Below are positions 1 through 7,233 of a stretch of 17,932 nt of DNA, in pieces. Position numbers and translations under genes: made by a program. The first letter of the stretch is position 1. Each line of letters starts with the position of its first letter. The DNA comes from CAZTDD01 sp964612675 (GTDB lineage Bacteria > Hinthialibacterota > Hinthialibacteria > Hinthialibacterales > JAKPRU01): the NCBI GenBank assembly GCA_964612675.1, contig CAZTDD010000136.1, positions 1-17,932 on the forward strand. Direction: 5' to 3'. The notes beneath the pieces are model-generated. The model made no database searches. It saw nothing but the letters and a program-made list of their open reading frames with translations, and was not told where the DNA came from.

Positions 1-13
1 AGGAGGGGGTTGA
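1..13. repeat. right terminus of dispersed palindromic repeat (copy A)
   Basis: The first 13 bases, AGGAGGGGGTTGA, are identical to the right end of the repeat at 12684-12953 and are the reverse complement of the left end of the repeat at 15585-15725. The rest of this copy must lie to the left of the window. The role is unknown; it belongs to the hairpin-rich intergenic family described for the two whole copies. Confidence 0.6.
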
Positions 14-27
14 GATCCGTTTTGCTC

Positions 28-59
28 ACTTTTTGCCGGTTCGACAAGACTGGGGAGGG
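28..59. repeat. 32-bp dispersed repeat, copy 1 (ACTTTTTGCCGG type)
   Basis: This 32-base block matches 16896-16927 at 30 of 32 positions, by direct comparison. It starts ACTTTTTGCCGG and ends GACTGGGGAGGG. It sits just inside the end of repeat copy A, so the two motif families occur together here as they do near 16896. It lies downstream of the sulfotransferase stop codon. No coding function is seen. Confidence 0.7.
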
Positions 60-114
60 AAACGGAGACGAGTTTCGACACAGCCTCTCCGCTTGGGGGT
101 GGTCGCAAAAAAGA

Positions 115-945
115 CTACCGTGAAAAATCGTACCCAAGCCGCCCATAATTTTCGTCGTCCTTAAATGCGTCCGTCACCACCCTCTGCTGCTCGACGGGAA
201 GCAGCCGTCTCCACTTATCGATTTCGGATGGAACAGGATCCCGGTAATAGTCCTCCCGACCATACCACACACCATCCAAAGCCTTCTCACCGGCGTGTCG
301 TTTCTGTCCTGGGTGAAGCATCTCCGGGCTCCATTCAACACCCAGAAAAGTACACATCTCTTTCGTCACCGTTTCGGGATCGGTCACCAGGCGCTCGTAC
401 AAGACCCGCATTACGCGACCCGGCGCGATAGCAGCCGCCTGAAACCCCACCGCGTCGCACTGCCTGATCGTTTGGATTGCCGTCGCCACATTTCTTGTGA
501 ACGGAGATTGTGGGAAGTTCCGTTGCTTCGCTCTGACCGCGACCTGCATCAGCGAAGAAACCGTCGCACGCGGGTCGCGAATAACATGAAAAAAACGCGC
601 TGACGGAAAAACATCGAGCAAGCCGACAAAAGCAATAATATTCATCGGCGATTTCTCGCTGAGTGTATCGCAGTTGTTTTTGTCGGCGGTCGGAAGCAGC
701 AATTGCTCGATAAACGAACCGATCGCATCGTCCACATCCCCGATATCGCAAAAAACATCGATTCGGCCGGATGCGACCGAATCAAGGAGCGCCTTCCGTA
801 AAGCAAGAATCGTCGGAACATGGTCAAATTCTGGACCGCCGTAGATGGTCGGATGACTATCCAGAATATTCTGTACCAGCGTTGTACCCGAGCGCGGCGC
901 TCCGCCGACAAAAATCAGACGCGATCCTCGTTGCCGATCATTCAT
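115..945 (-). CDS. TPST-like sulfotransferase (Sulfotransfer_3 type)
   Basis: Predicted 276-residue PAPS-dependent sulfotransferase that would move a sulfuryl group from PAPS to a hydroxyl of an unknown acceptor. The 5'-phosphosulfate loop GGAPRSGTTL is at residues 14-23. A conserved-looking GGPEFDHVPTIL segment (36-47) follows, then EKSP with a candidate catalytic Lys98, and the 3'-phosphate motif VIRDPRATVSS (121-131). The order and the LYERLVTDPE...FLGVEWS tail resemble tyrosylprotein sulfotransferases, but other Sulfotransfer_3 enzymes share much of this. No signal peptide or membrane segment is visible, so it is probably cytoplasmic or peripheral. The ORF is open upstream to 1149, but that extension would run through the end of the pseudopilin gene and is Arg-rich. 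The ATG at 945 has AGGA about 12 bases upstream and lies five residues before the first beta strand, so I chose it. It starts 80 bases after the pseudopilin stop and is probably co-transcribed. Confidence 0.85.
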   Translation of the reverse strand: MNDRQRGSRLIFVGGAPRSGTTLVQNILDSHPTIYGGPEFDHVPTILALRKALLDSVASGRIDVFCDIGDVDDAIGSFIEQLLLPTADKNNCDTLSEKSPMNIIAFVGLLDVFPSARFFHVIRDPRATVSSLMQVAVRAKQRNFPQSPFTRNVATAIQTIRQCDAVGFQAAAIAPGRVMRVLYERLVTDPETVTKEMCTFLGVEWSPEMLHPGQKRHAGEKALDGVWYGREDYYRDPVPSEIDKWRRLLPVEQQRVVTDAFKDDENYGRLGYDFSR

Positions 946-1025
946 GCTTTCACGTGTCCTGTGTCTTGTTGGACCGATGCTACCGAAGGGAACAAATACT
1001 GTCCAGTTCGAAGATCGCGTGAGGA

Positions 1026-1604
1026 TCACGCACCAAAACGCATAATATCGCCGTTGGAATTCAAACCGTTCGAAACTTCGTACGGCGCCAGATCTCCGCC
1101 GCCGGCCGCCTCGAAATCGCCGTCGGGTCCGTAGCTCATCAGCGCCCATATTCCGTTCGGTCTTCTCTGGTCGGGGAAATGCCTCCCAAGACGCCCTGGC
1201 GTTCGATACTGATCCGCGAAATGCGGCTCCCAGTAAGGATAGGCATTATGTGGCTCGGAGGACGCCATCTGTAGCTGCGTCGTATTGAACATGTCCTCAG
1301 GCACAGAAGAAAGATACGAGACCGGGGTTGTCAGCTTTGACAGACGTTCAAATCGCCCCATCTGAGCGCCCTCGCACATGCCGACTCCCGCATAGCATCC
1401 CCCCGTATAGGTACGCGGATACTTGTTGTTGTCGATATGGTAGCTTTCGATGGCCGTCCCGATGTTGCGCATATCCGCCTGCGCACCGGCGATTTTCGCT
1501 TTCAGCTGCGCGTTGAGAAAATTCGGTACCGCAATCGCCGCCAGGATTCCGATAATCGCGACAACAATCAGCAGCTCAATCAGTGTAAAAGCATTCCGTG
1601 CCAT
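1026..1604 (-). CDS. type II pseudopilin / prepilin-like protein (GspG family)
   Basis: A 192-residue prepilin with a very short leader (MARNA) followed by FTLIELLIVVAIIGILAAIA, the class III signal that prepilin peptidase cleaves before Phe and that forms the hydrophobic N-terminal helix. Glu5 of the mature protein is present. The residue before cleavage is Ala, not the usual Gly. The helix continues with NFLNAQLKAKIAGAQADMRNIGTAI, then a globular domain containing NKYPRTY, GPDGD and a final SNGLNSNGDIMRFGA. This C-terminal pattern is common in large pseudopilin families of environmental bacteria. Start at 1604: GGAGG lies 8 bases upstream, and the longer ORF would put a non-pilin sequence ahead of the leader. 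It may act in a type II secretion pseudopilus or a pilus; no other secretion genes are in the window. Confidence 0.9.
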   Translation of the reverse strand: MARNAFTLIELLIVVAIIGILAAIAVPNFLNAQLKAKIAGAQADMRNIGTAIESYHIDNNKYPRTYTGGCYAGVGMCEGAQMGRFERLSKLTTPVSYLSSVPEDMFNTTQLQMASSEPHNAYPYWEPHFADQYRTPGRLGRHFPDQRRPNGIWALMSYGPDGDFEAAGGGDLAPYEVSNGLNSNGDIMRFGA

Positions 1605-1628
1605 CTCGGCATCCTCCGTTGGAACATA

Positions 1629-1657
1629 CGGCAGCCGAGAAATTCTCTCGGCTGCCG
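1629..1657 (-). promoter_or_regulatory. perfect 12-bp stem hairpin in the pseudopilin leader
   Basis: The arms 1629-1640 (CGGCAGCCGAGA) and 1646-1657 (TCTCGGCTGCCG) are perfect reverse complements around a 5-base loop. The hairpin ends 25 bases upstream of the pseudopilin ATG and about 100 bases after the stop of the propeller-like gene. On the minus strand no T tract follows, so it does not look like an ordinary intrinsic terminator for that gene. It could be a weak terminator, an RNA-stabilising stem, or a regulatory dyad. Confidence 0.6.
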
Positions 1658-1692
1658 CAAATTTATCGTTTTCAGTCGTAATCCTAATCGAA

Positions 1693-1722
1693 CCGGTCAC
1701 TCATAGTCCGGTCGCTCATAGT
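1693..1722. repeat. tandem 2 x 15-bp direct repeat
   Basis: CCGGTCACTCATAGT (1693-1707) is followed immediately by CCGGTCGCTCATAGT (1708-1722), one mismatch in 15. It lies between the propeller-like gene and the pseudopilin gene, upstream of the leader hairpin. It may be a small slippage duplication or a pair of regulator sites; nothing in the sequence decides this. Confidence 0.65.
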
Positions 1723-1759
1723 GTACAAGAAAACAACCGGAACCTAAAACAAGTGCGGA

Positions 1760-2812
1760 TTAGTGCAGTTCCCATCCCCATACGCCGGTGAATTCGCCCA
1801 TTTGATAGACAAGAATACGGCTTTCGGTCCAAGTCGTGATATAGATGAATGTATCACCGTCACTGTCCGCATGGGCGACGGCATCCGTCGGATACACGAA
1901 CGGGCCGTTCGGAGAGTCCGACGCGTCAATCGCCGCGGCGGGCTGCGAGGTGTCCGTCGGGCGGAAGAAGGCCATCGTTGGAGGATCGGTCGAATAGTCG
2001 CCGATAATGATGAAGTCATTTAGCGCATCATATTCGATTTTCTGCGGATGACCACCGTATTGTCCACCCATGCCGCCTTGCGGAATAAAGTCGGCCTCAA
2101 TCACTTCGTAACTTCCCAGGTCATCCGGTCCGTTTCCCCGCAGAATGCTCGCTGAACTAAAGGGCGCACCGCTGACGTCACGGTTTTTTGAGATATAGAT
2201 ATCGCCTGTACTTGGATTGAAAGCGAGATCTCGCTGATACGTTTCTCCGCCCCCGACAGTATGCAGAAGATCCGCGTTTGGATCGTCCTGCGCCCAGAAA
2301 TCCACTTCGGAGAATGTACTCAACGCCATGACATTATCCCCGAGCAATTCGATACCGTTGTATCGCTTCAGCGGCCAGATTACGCCGCCGCCCCACGATT
2401 CATCCAGTCCGAAATCCGGAGCGGGGTTGATACGTCGAACCGTCGCGGTATCGTTGGCTCCCGACTCCAGCGCGAGATAAATGTATCCGTCTTCATCCAC
2501 TGTAAGGCCGTGAAAACCACGGCCAGCCGGCACGTCCGTATCCTCCGCTGCGTCATCGACAACGATAAGATTCTCAATCCCATTCGCTCCGATAGGGTCC
2601 TCGACGTAAATACATGCGGTCATGTTCGGATCGGGCGATGAGAACTGCGTAAAATAGATGCCGCCGTTTGCATCCGCCGCGATAGCCAATACCGGTCCGT
2701 AGTCCGGATGCGTCTCGAACTCCGTCACATAGGTAAACGCGGGATTCTCGATCTGCGCAAACGCACACGAACACAAGGCGCAAATTGCCACGATGAAGAC
2801 TGTCCTCCTCAT
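1760..2812 (-). CDS. secreted propeller-like protein, function unknown
   Basis: 350 residues. The signal peptide MRRTVFIVAICALCSCAFA would be cut before QIENP, so the product is exported. The body has repeated short blade-like strands typical of NHL/SMP-30-style propellers: VLAIAADANGGIYFTQF, GLTVDEDGYIYLALE, LAFNPSTGDIYISKNRD and IEYDALNDFIIIGDYS. These follow a [x]-A-x-D-x-x-G-x-I-Y pattern. The protein ends with VWGWELH. I cannot name a family or ligand. The ATG at 2812 is preceded by GAGGAG at good distance. The upstream gene ends in a strong terminator at 3061-3092, so this gene must have its own promoter in 2813-3060. The pseudopilin gene starts 155 bases after its stop, separated by a tandem repeat and a hairpin. 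Confidence 0.8.
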   Translation of the reverse strand: MRRTVFIVAICALCSCAFAQIENPAFTYVTEFETHPDYGPVLAIAADANGGIYFTQFSSPDPNMTACIYVEDPIGANGIENLIVVDDAAEDTDVPAGRGFHGLTVDEDGYIYLALESGANDTATVRRINPAPDFGLDESWGGGVIWPLKRYNGIELLGDNVMALSTFSEVDFWAQDDPNADLLHTVGGGETYQRDLAFNPSTGDIYISKNRDVSGAPFSSASILRGNGPDDLGSYEVIEADFIPQGGMGGQYGGHPQKIEYDALNDFIIIGDYSTDPPTMAFFRPTDTSQPAAAIDASDSPNGPFVYPTDAVAHADSDGDTFIYITTWTESRILVYQMGEFTGVWGWELH

Positions 2813-3060
2813 GAGTCGGCTCCTCCTCTGTGTTTTTGAGGGATGAATTCCGTTAACAGTGTACTCACAAGGGGAGCATTACCAAGCCATGCTCCAGGGG
2901 TGAGAATTCCCTCTCGTACTTCGCTTCACCGGCAAAATGCCGCTGCCATCCAGTTCGGAGTTCCATAAGCTTCCACTCATCTACCGAGGCACCCCGTATC
3001 GTCAGGATAATCTCTTGTGTTTTGCGAACGAGCCTGCGTTTTGGGAAAAGGAATATAAAC
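2813..3060. other. intergenic stretch, no gene seen
   Basis: Between the terminator at 3061-3092 and the propeller-like gene. It should hold the promoter of that gene, but I see no convincing -35/-10 pair. A 7-bp inverted repeat GGAGCAT/ATGCTCC (2873-2879 and 2889-2895) is the only structure I noticed. The small open frames here lack ribosome sites and protein-like composition. Confidence 0.5.
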
Positions 3061-3092
3061 TTGGGGAGTATAGCACCAGCTATACTCCCCAA
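3061..3092 (-). terminator. intrinsic terminator of the CBM-like gene
   Basis: A perfect 14-bp stem: TTGGGGAGTATAGC (3061-3074) and GCTATACTCCCCAA (3079-3092) around the tetraloop ACCA. Read on the minus strand it begins 30 bases after the stop at 3122 and is followed by a T-rich stretch (AGTTTATATTCCTTTT). This fits a rho-independent terminator closing the transcript of the secreted CBM-like gene. Confidence 0.85.
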
Positions 3093-3121
3093 TCCTCATT
3101 GGATATCCGCTTTGGCTTCTC

Positions 3122-3934
3122 TCAGTAAACCATGAAGTCCGCCACCGCCGCAGGCGGTTCGTATGGAGGCGGCTCATAATCCAATGGATATCGGTCAAAC
3201 TCGTCGGTTACAATCACGATGTAATCGAGTTCCAGTCCGTTTCTTGAACGAGGCGTCATCTTGAACACATGCTCGCCGGCAGGCAGATTCCACTGAAGGA
3301 CTTCCGCATCCGGTGTCTGGTTCCACCAGTTCCCCTCGCACCAGATGATCTTCCAATCCTCGCCTTCTCCCCATCCGCCGGGGTCATCTTTCCGCTGCAG
3401 ACTGCTCCATTGATTGATTTGAATCCATCCACCGCCATCGTCCGGAGGGAACGGCGCTCCCGGGGCTTCAAACGTGTATCCCTCAAAATCTTCCGGCCAG
3501 ACATCGTACTCATTGTCATCCATCTTCACATACGCTTTCGATTCGCCAATACCGTAGCTCTGAAAACGAATGCGATACATGATGGATACTTTCGAATCCG
3601 CCGTCAGTTCAAATGGGAAATAGAGATCCCAATCGTTCTCTCGCCCGCCCGCATCGTCCAAAAGAAACTGAACCACCTTGCCGTTCCGCGCGTCCGGGTC
3701 TTCGTTGACTTGATACACATCCTCGGGCGCATATGCGACACCCTCACCGAAAACGCGGAGAGCATCTTCCGCTTCGATGATTGCGTCCTCACCGGGTGTT
3801 ACTGTTATTGTCGGATAATTCTCATCGTTCACCGGAAACCGAAATCCGTCTTCCGACGGCGTCTGTGCCGTTACAAACATCGAAAAAACAACAAGAAACG
3901 CAACAGAAACCCAAATAATTCGACATCGTTGCAT
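3122..3934 (-). CDS. secreted carbohydrate-binding-module-like protein
   Basis: 270 residues with signal peptide MQRCRIIWVSVAFLVVFSMF ending VTA before QTPSE. The mature part looks like one beta-sandwich: an early EAEDAL segment with conserved-looking EAE, a middle DLYFPFELTADSKVSIMYRI strand pair, Trp-rich loops (WIQINQWSSLQ, KIIWCEGNWW), WNLPAGEHVFKMTPRSRNGLELDYIVIV and a Pro-rich tail (DYEPPPYEPP). The EAE...GEHxxxxxxRxxGLxLDYIxI layout is the pattern of CBM6/CBM35-like domains, which bind sugars, but no catalytic domain accompanies it. The ATG at 3934 has GGAGG 8 bases upstream; the ATG at 3949 overlaps that ribosome site and was rejected. It starts 125 bases after the glycosyltransferase stop and ends in its own terminator. 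Confidence 0.75.
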   Translation of the reverse strand: MQRCRIIWVSVAFLVVFSMFVTAQTPSEDGFRFPVNDENYPTITVTPGEDAIIEAEDALRVFGEGVAYAPEDVYQVNEDPDARNGKVVQFLLDDAGGRENDWDLYFPFELTADSKVSIMYRIRFQSYGIGESKAYVKMDDNEYDVWPEDFEGYTFEAPGAPFPPDDGGGWIQINQWSSLQRKDDPGGWGEGEDWKIIWCEGNWWNQTPDAEVLQWNLPAGEHVFKMTPRSRNGLELDYIVIVTDEFDRYPLDYEPPPYEPPAAVADFMVY

Positions 3935-4059
3935 AAACCATACCTCCATTTTTTCCGGGCCATAACCCGTGAATTGAGATAGTGCGTCAAGCTAACAAAA
4001 TACCAGGAACGCGCAAGGTCAGTGTTTCTGTAGCCGCGATACGGCCACGTTCTCGGAGA

Positions 4060-5943
4060 TCAACGTGCCTCTGCCTCTTGTCCCCGTGGGACGAAAAACT
4101 GGAGTCGCTCTTCTCTCGAACGAAGAATATCCTGCTCGGGATCGTAAAACCGATGCAAAGGATGACCGGGAGGCGGGGCCAGGTCCAACACCTGGTAGCG
4201 ATCCCGAATGGGCTGATACAGAAGCGGTACCCAGGTTACCAAATTCGACCGGTTCGTGATCACAATCGGAACCTGCTGGTTGTACAAAAGACGATTCACT
4301 TCAAGAAACATACTGATCGCCGAGTATTTTTCATGGAGTGACGGGTCTTGCTCAAACGCTGTGCGCAAGCGAGAGATCGCAGCCGCACCATACGAGGGTT
4401 TTTCGCCGGTTCGTCTCATCTCCTTGTAGTCTTCAAATGTCGGCAGGCCGAAATCTTTGCCAAGTTCTTTGACAAGGGCGTCATATTCATGGTAGTACGC
4501 GAAAGCAAGAATGAAGTCATACGATAGATGTGCAGCCAGCTCTCGGTGAGCCGCATACGCATAAAACGGCGGACAGATGATTTTGTCATCCGGCTTGGCA
4601 TACTTCTCAATCGTATAAAGAACCGCCTTGACCTGCTCTTCGGGGAATTCGAACACAGCGATGCTGTTCTGCATGGTCCGTGTAACCAACCATCCCCCCT
4701 TCACGGTCAACGTCGGAATCAAAAAGAGAAGAACCAACAGGATTTTGCCGATTCCCAGCGGTATATTCGTCCGGATTTGTTCTCTCTTCCACGGCACACC
4801 GACACTCACAACAAAGTTATGCAGGAAAAATGCAGAAAACACCGCGACCGCGGGTTCGCCCAGCGTGAAAATATATTCAACCGTCCCGCCTTTTGCTACA
4901 AAAATGATTGAACCAAAGGACGCAAGCGCCCACCACAAAATATAGACGAGATGTGTATGCCCCTCGGCCATCCCCGCAAACAACAATACGCCTAAAACCG
5001 CAAGCAGTACAAAACCCCCTTCGTAAGTCGCAATGTCGCCCCCCTCAACGATCAGACTCGAAATGACATAGTGAAGCAGTTCTCCCACTGACTCCGTCGG
5101 AAATGTCCCAACCTGCCGGCTCCAGATTTGATCCAGGTATTGCCCGTTGCTGTAAATGTTCATCATGATGAACAGTAGTACACAGGGCACCGCAAAAGAA
5201 AACAAAAACAACCAAAAAACGATCGGTTTTCTGTCAACGGTTTTTCGTCGACGGAATGGTATAAAGCGGGGGCGGTAATGATAAATCAAGTACAGAAACT
5301 GAAGCCCGAGGTACGGAACTGCGGTCATGTTGGTAAAAACAGCCAGACTCCCGAGCGTTCCTGCCCCGATCAACGTCAGACCGGGACGAGATCGGTCTAA
5401 TGCACGAAGAAAGAAGTAAAGCTGACAGCATAAAATGAAAATCACCAGCGGCTCGGATTGATAGCCCCTGCTCCACCACACTCCTTCCGGAAGCCAAATG
5501 TAAATGATTCCCGCGAGAGCTGAAATCGGACGGCTCTTGGTGATTTGTCGCGCGATCAGCCATACCATGCCGGCGGTAAGGATTCGAAGAACCGCCTGGA
5601 ACGTACGCACCAGCACCAGCGAACCGCCACCCATTTTGACAAGGATGCAGCCGGTCAAAAGATGCATGGGAGGCTGCGGCGAGGGAAGATCCGCATAAAG
5701 ACGGTCTCCTTCCGCCATCCGCCATGATAAATAGAGATAATTCCCGTCGCCGAAATCGATATACGTCAGGTCGATACAGGAAATGCACAGAAACAAATAA
5801 ACAAACGCCGCAACCGCAAAGATAACGTGATAGCGATTCACATCCTTGAAAGCGGAAGGGCGCTGAACGGGTTCCGCTTCGGGAGACAACCCCGGCCGCG
5901 GTTCTCTTCTGGACTCTTCTCCAATCGTCACATCAACCATCAT
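4060..5943 (-). CDS. polytopic GT-C membrane glycosyltransferase (GT39/PMT_2-like)
   Basis: 627 residues. The cytoplasmic N-terminus (1-37, charged) is followed by TM1 (about 38-58) and a first periplasmic loop containing YIDFGDGNYLYLSWRMAEGD and YADLPSPQPP. In GT-C enzymes such as ArnT and the PMT_2 family this loop carries the catalytic Asp; D63 or D66 is the candidate. About ten further hydrophobic helices follow up to residue 425, then a soluble C-terminal domain (ICPPFYAYAAHRELAAH..., VITNRSNLVTWVPLLYQPI). Such enzymes move a sugar from a polyprenyl-phosphate donor to a lipid, glycan or protein at the outer face of the inner membrane. The acceptor is unknown. Two ATGs stand at 5943 and 5940 and the ribosome site is weak. 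It is the first minus-strand gene of the left region and may feed the same envelope pathway as its secreted neighbours. Confidence 0.85.
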   Translation of the reverse strand: MMVDVTIGEESRREPRPGLSPEAEPVQRPSAFKDVNRYHVIFAVAAFVYLFLCISCIDLTYIDFGDGNYLYLSWRMAEGDRLYADLPSPQPPMHLLTGCILVKMGGGSLVLVRTFQAVLRILTAGMVWLIARQITKSRPISALAGIIYIWLPEGVWWSRGYQSEPLVIFILCCQLYFFLRALDRSRPGLTLIGAGTLGSLAVFTNMTAVPYLGLQFLYLIYHYRPRFIPFRRRKTVDRKPIVFWLFLFSFAVPCVLLFIMMNIYSNGQYLDQIWSRQVGTFPTESVGELLHYVISSLIVEGGDIATYEGGFVLLAVLGVLLFAGMAEGHTHLVYILWWALASFGSIIFVAKGGTVEYIFTLGEPAVAVFSAFFLHNFVVSVGVPWKREQIRTNIPLGIGKILLVLLFLIPTLTVKGGWLVTRTMQNSIAVFEFPEEQVKAVLYTIEKYAKPDDKIICPPFYAYAAHRELAAHLSYDFILAFAYYHEYDALVKELGKDFGLPTFEDYKEMRRTGEKPSYGAAAISRLRTAFEQDPSLHEKYSAISMFLEVNRLLYNQQVPIVITNRSNLVTWVPLLYQPIRDRYQVLDLAPPPGHPLHRFYDPEQDILRSREERLQFFVPRGQEAEAR

Positions 5944-6256
5944 TCAAACTCACTCGCTCAAGTGTAGCCCGAACAACCTCATCGTCCAAGAAGATAATGC
6001 CTCAACAATCGGCGTTTGTGGATGGGGCACACTGCTCTCACCGTTCGATGCTCCGACAAAAAGTTGAACTTTAAGGAACGGGCATAGAGATCGGCAACAG
6101 GAACCTCGTAGCGGGAACGGCACAAGGTAGGCTCATCGCAAGTGCGTCCGCAACCGACGGATCAACCTCCTATGAAAATGGTGGCGTATCCGTCATTGCG
6201 AGCCCAGGACCGTCGGAGCCGCTGATTTGAGTGGGTGGGCATCTTGTCGGTGACAG
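5944..6256. other. intergenic stretch between divergent genes, possible gene remnant
   Basis: This separates the minus-strand glycosyltransferase from the plus-strand HEPN/MNT pair and should contain both promoters. Plus-strand frame 6075-6230 is open for 51 codons and ends in TGA. Its small-residue-rich translation includes NLVAGTAQGRLIASASATD, but it has no ATG and no ribosome site. It could be the decayed 3' end of a gene or chance. Nothing else is recognisable. Confidence 0.35.
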
Positions 6257-6383
6257 TTGACTGGAGTATGGTGCCGGCACTATATGTGGCAAACGCGACT
6301 TTTCGAGATCATGAGGGAAAGCCTGTGGTCATCGGAAACGGACGTAAAATAAGGGATTAGACCGGCATCTTGTCTGTGAACAG
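6238..6383. repeat. direct repeat pair flanking the HEPN/MNT promoter region
   Basis: GGCATCTTGTCGGTGACAG (6238-6256) and GGCATCTTGTCTGTGAACAG (6364-6383) differ by one substitution and one inserted base. They lie about 125 bases apart on either side of the likely promoter, and the second copy is just before the ribosome site of the MNT gene. They may be operator sites for autoregulation or traces of a small duplication. Confidence 0.5.
6257..6286 (+). promoter_or_regulatory. candidate sigma70 promoter of the HEPN/MNT pair
   Basis: TTGACT (6257-6262) and TATATG (6281-6286) with an 18-base spacer, about 120 bases upstream of the MNT start. The -35 matches the consensus at 5 of 6 positions and the -10 at 4 of 6. 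It lies directly between the two direct repeats, so binding there could control it. This is pattern evidence only. Confidence 0.35.
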
Positions 6384-6405
6384 GTATGCCACGGGAGAAA
6401 GGGCC

Positions 6406-6708
6406 ATGCATCCTCGACTGCAGCTTGACGGACAGGCTCTCGCGGAGTTTTGCCGCAAGTGGCGGATTCGCGAGCTCTCGATTTTCGGTTCGGCATTACG
6501 AGACGATTTCGGGCCGGACAGCGACTTGGATTTTCTTGTGAGTTTCGAGCCTCACACGTCCTGGGATTTGTTCGATCTGTTCGCCATGAAAGAAGAGTTG
6601 GAGAATTGGTACGGGCGTCCGGTGGACCTCCTGGAGAAGGAGGCGATCCGGAATCCCTGGCGAAAATATGAGATACTGAATACACGTGAGGTGCTCTATG
6701 CCGCCTGA
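6406..6708 (+). CDS. mntA: MNT-type nucleotidyltransferase antitoxin (MntA-like)
   Basis: 100 residues, the usual length of a minimal nucleotidyltransferase. The signature GSX10DXD is exact: G28-S29, ten residues, then D40 and D42, with a third acidic residue D74 in PVDLL. In characterised HEPN/MNT modules this protein transfers AMP groups onto a tyrosine of the HEPN toxin and so silences it. All catalytic residues are present, so this copy should be active. The frame is open from a TTG at 6370, but the ATG at 6406 directly follows GGGAGAAAGGG and starts at the natural N-terminus of the family, so I chose it. The partner gene overlaps its end by 11 bases, implying translational coupling. The gene symbol is by family analogy. 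Confidence 0.88.
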   Translation: MHPRLQLDGQALAEFCRKWRIRELSIFGSALRDDFGPDSDLDFLVSFEPHTSWDLFDLFAMKEELENWYGRPVDLLEKEAIRNPWRKYEILNTREVLYAA

Positions 6709-7063
6709 TGTGAAAGACATGGGGCGCCTGTGGGATATGCTGGACGCCGCCAGGGCGATCCTTGAGTTCATCCAGGGACGGCGGCTGGAAGACCTGCTTT
6801 CGGACCGGATACTCCGAGGGGCTGTGGAGCGCAATCTCGAAATCATTGGCGAAGCCGCCCGACATGTCTCCAAAGAGACTCGGAAGAACCTCCCGGGCAT
6901 ACCGTGGAAGGCGATCATCGGGTTGCGCAACGTTATTGCTCACGAATACGGAGAAATCCGGTACGAAAGAATTTGGGGGGTTTGCACAAACAGACTGCCC
7001 GCGTTGGTAGACCAGCTCGAAAAGACGGGAGTCGAGAATCCACCGCCTGTGGACGAACCGTAA
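6698..7063 (+). CDS. hepT: HEPN-domain toxin (DUF86, HepT-like)
   Basis: 121 residues, mostly helical. The HEPN ribonuclease motif RX4HXY is intact as R77-N-V-I-A-H82-E-Y84 within GLRNVIAHEYGEI; in the studied systems the tyrosine is the residue modified by the MNT partner. Earlier helices contain RNLEIIGEAARHVS, characteristic of DUF86. The enzyme would act as a homodimeric RNase on tRNA or mRNA until neutralised. The start at 6698 is preceded by GAGG and lies 11 bases inside the MNT gene; a GTG at 6686 in the same frame is less likely. The C-terminus is Pro-rich (ENPPPVDEP). The order (MNT then HEPN) and the overlap are typical. There is no clear terminator after it. Confidence 0.88.
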   Translation: MPPDVKDMGRLWDMLDAARAILEFIQGRRLEDLLSDRILRGAVERNLEIIGEAARHVSKETRKNLPGIPWKAIIGLRNVIAHEYGEIRYERIWGVCTNRLPALVDQLEKTGVENPPPVDEP

Positions 7064-7094
7064 GCAATCAAACGGCTCGCCAGACATGACAGGT

Positions 7095-7107
7095 TCGCAA
7101 AAAGTCG
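7095..7107. repeat. short dispersed motif TCGCAAAAAGTCG
   Basis: The 13-mer TCGCAAAAAGTCG occurs here and again at 12756-12768, with a near match (TCGCAAAAAAGAC) at 103-115. In reverse it is CGACTTTTTGCGA, related to the ACTTTTTGCC start of the blocks at 28 and 16896. Here it lies in the 170-base gap between the HEPN gene and the ASKHA gene. No function can be read. Confidence 0.45.
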
Positions 7108-7233
7108 TCTGGATTCCGGCGGCAACAAGCCCAGTTTCAACTCCGGCCTTTTGCGCGTCACTCATTACTCTCAGCCGGTTCCCTTCGGAAGAAAATCGAA
7201 CGGTGCCATGCTCAACAAACGGATAACAGAACA

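Noticed and set aside
3269..3982. 237-codon plus-strand open frame opposite the CBM-like gene
   Set aside because: The minus-strand gene has a signal peptide, ribosome site and terminator; this frame has none and ends in low-complexity basic sequence.
6075..6230. 51-codon open plus-strand stretch (GTGIEIGNRNLVAG...)
   Set aside because: The composition looks somewhat protein-like, but there is no start codon, ribosome site or recognised domain; kept only as a possible remnant.
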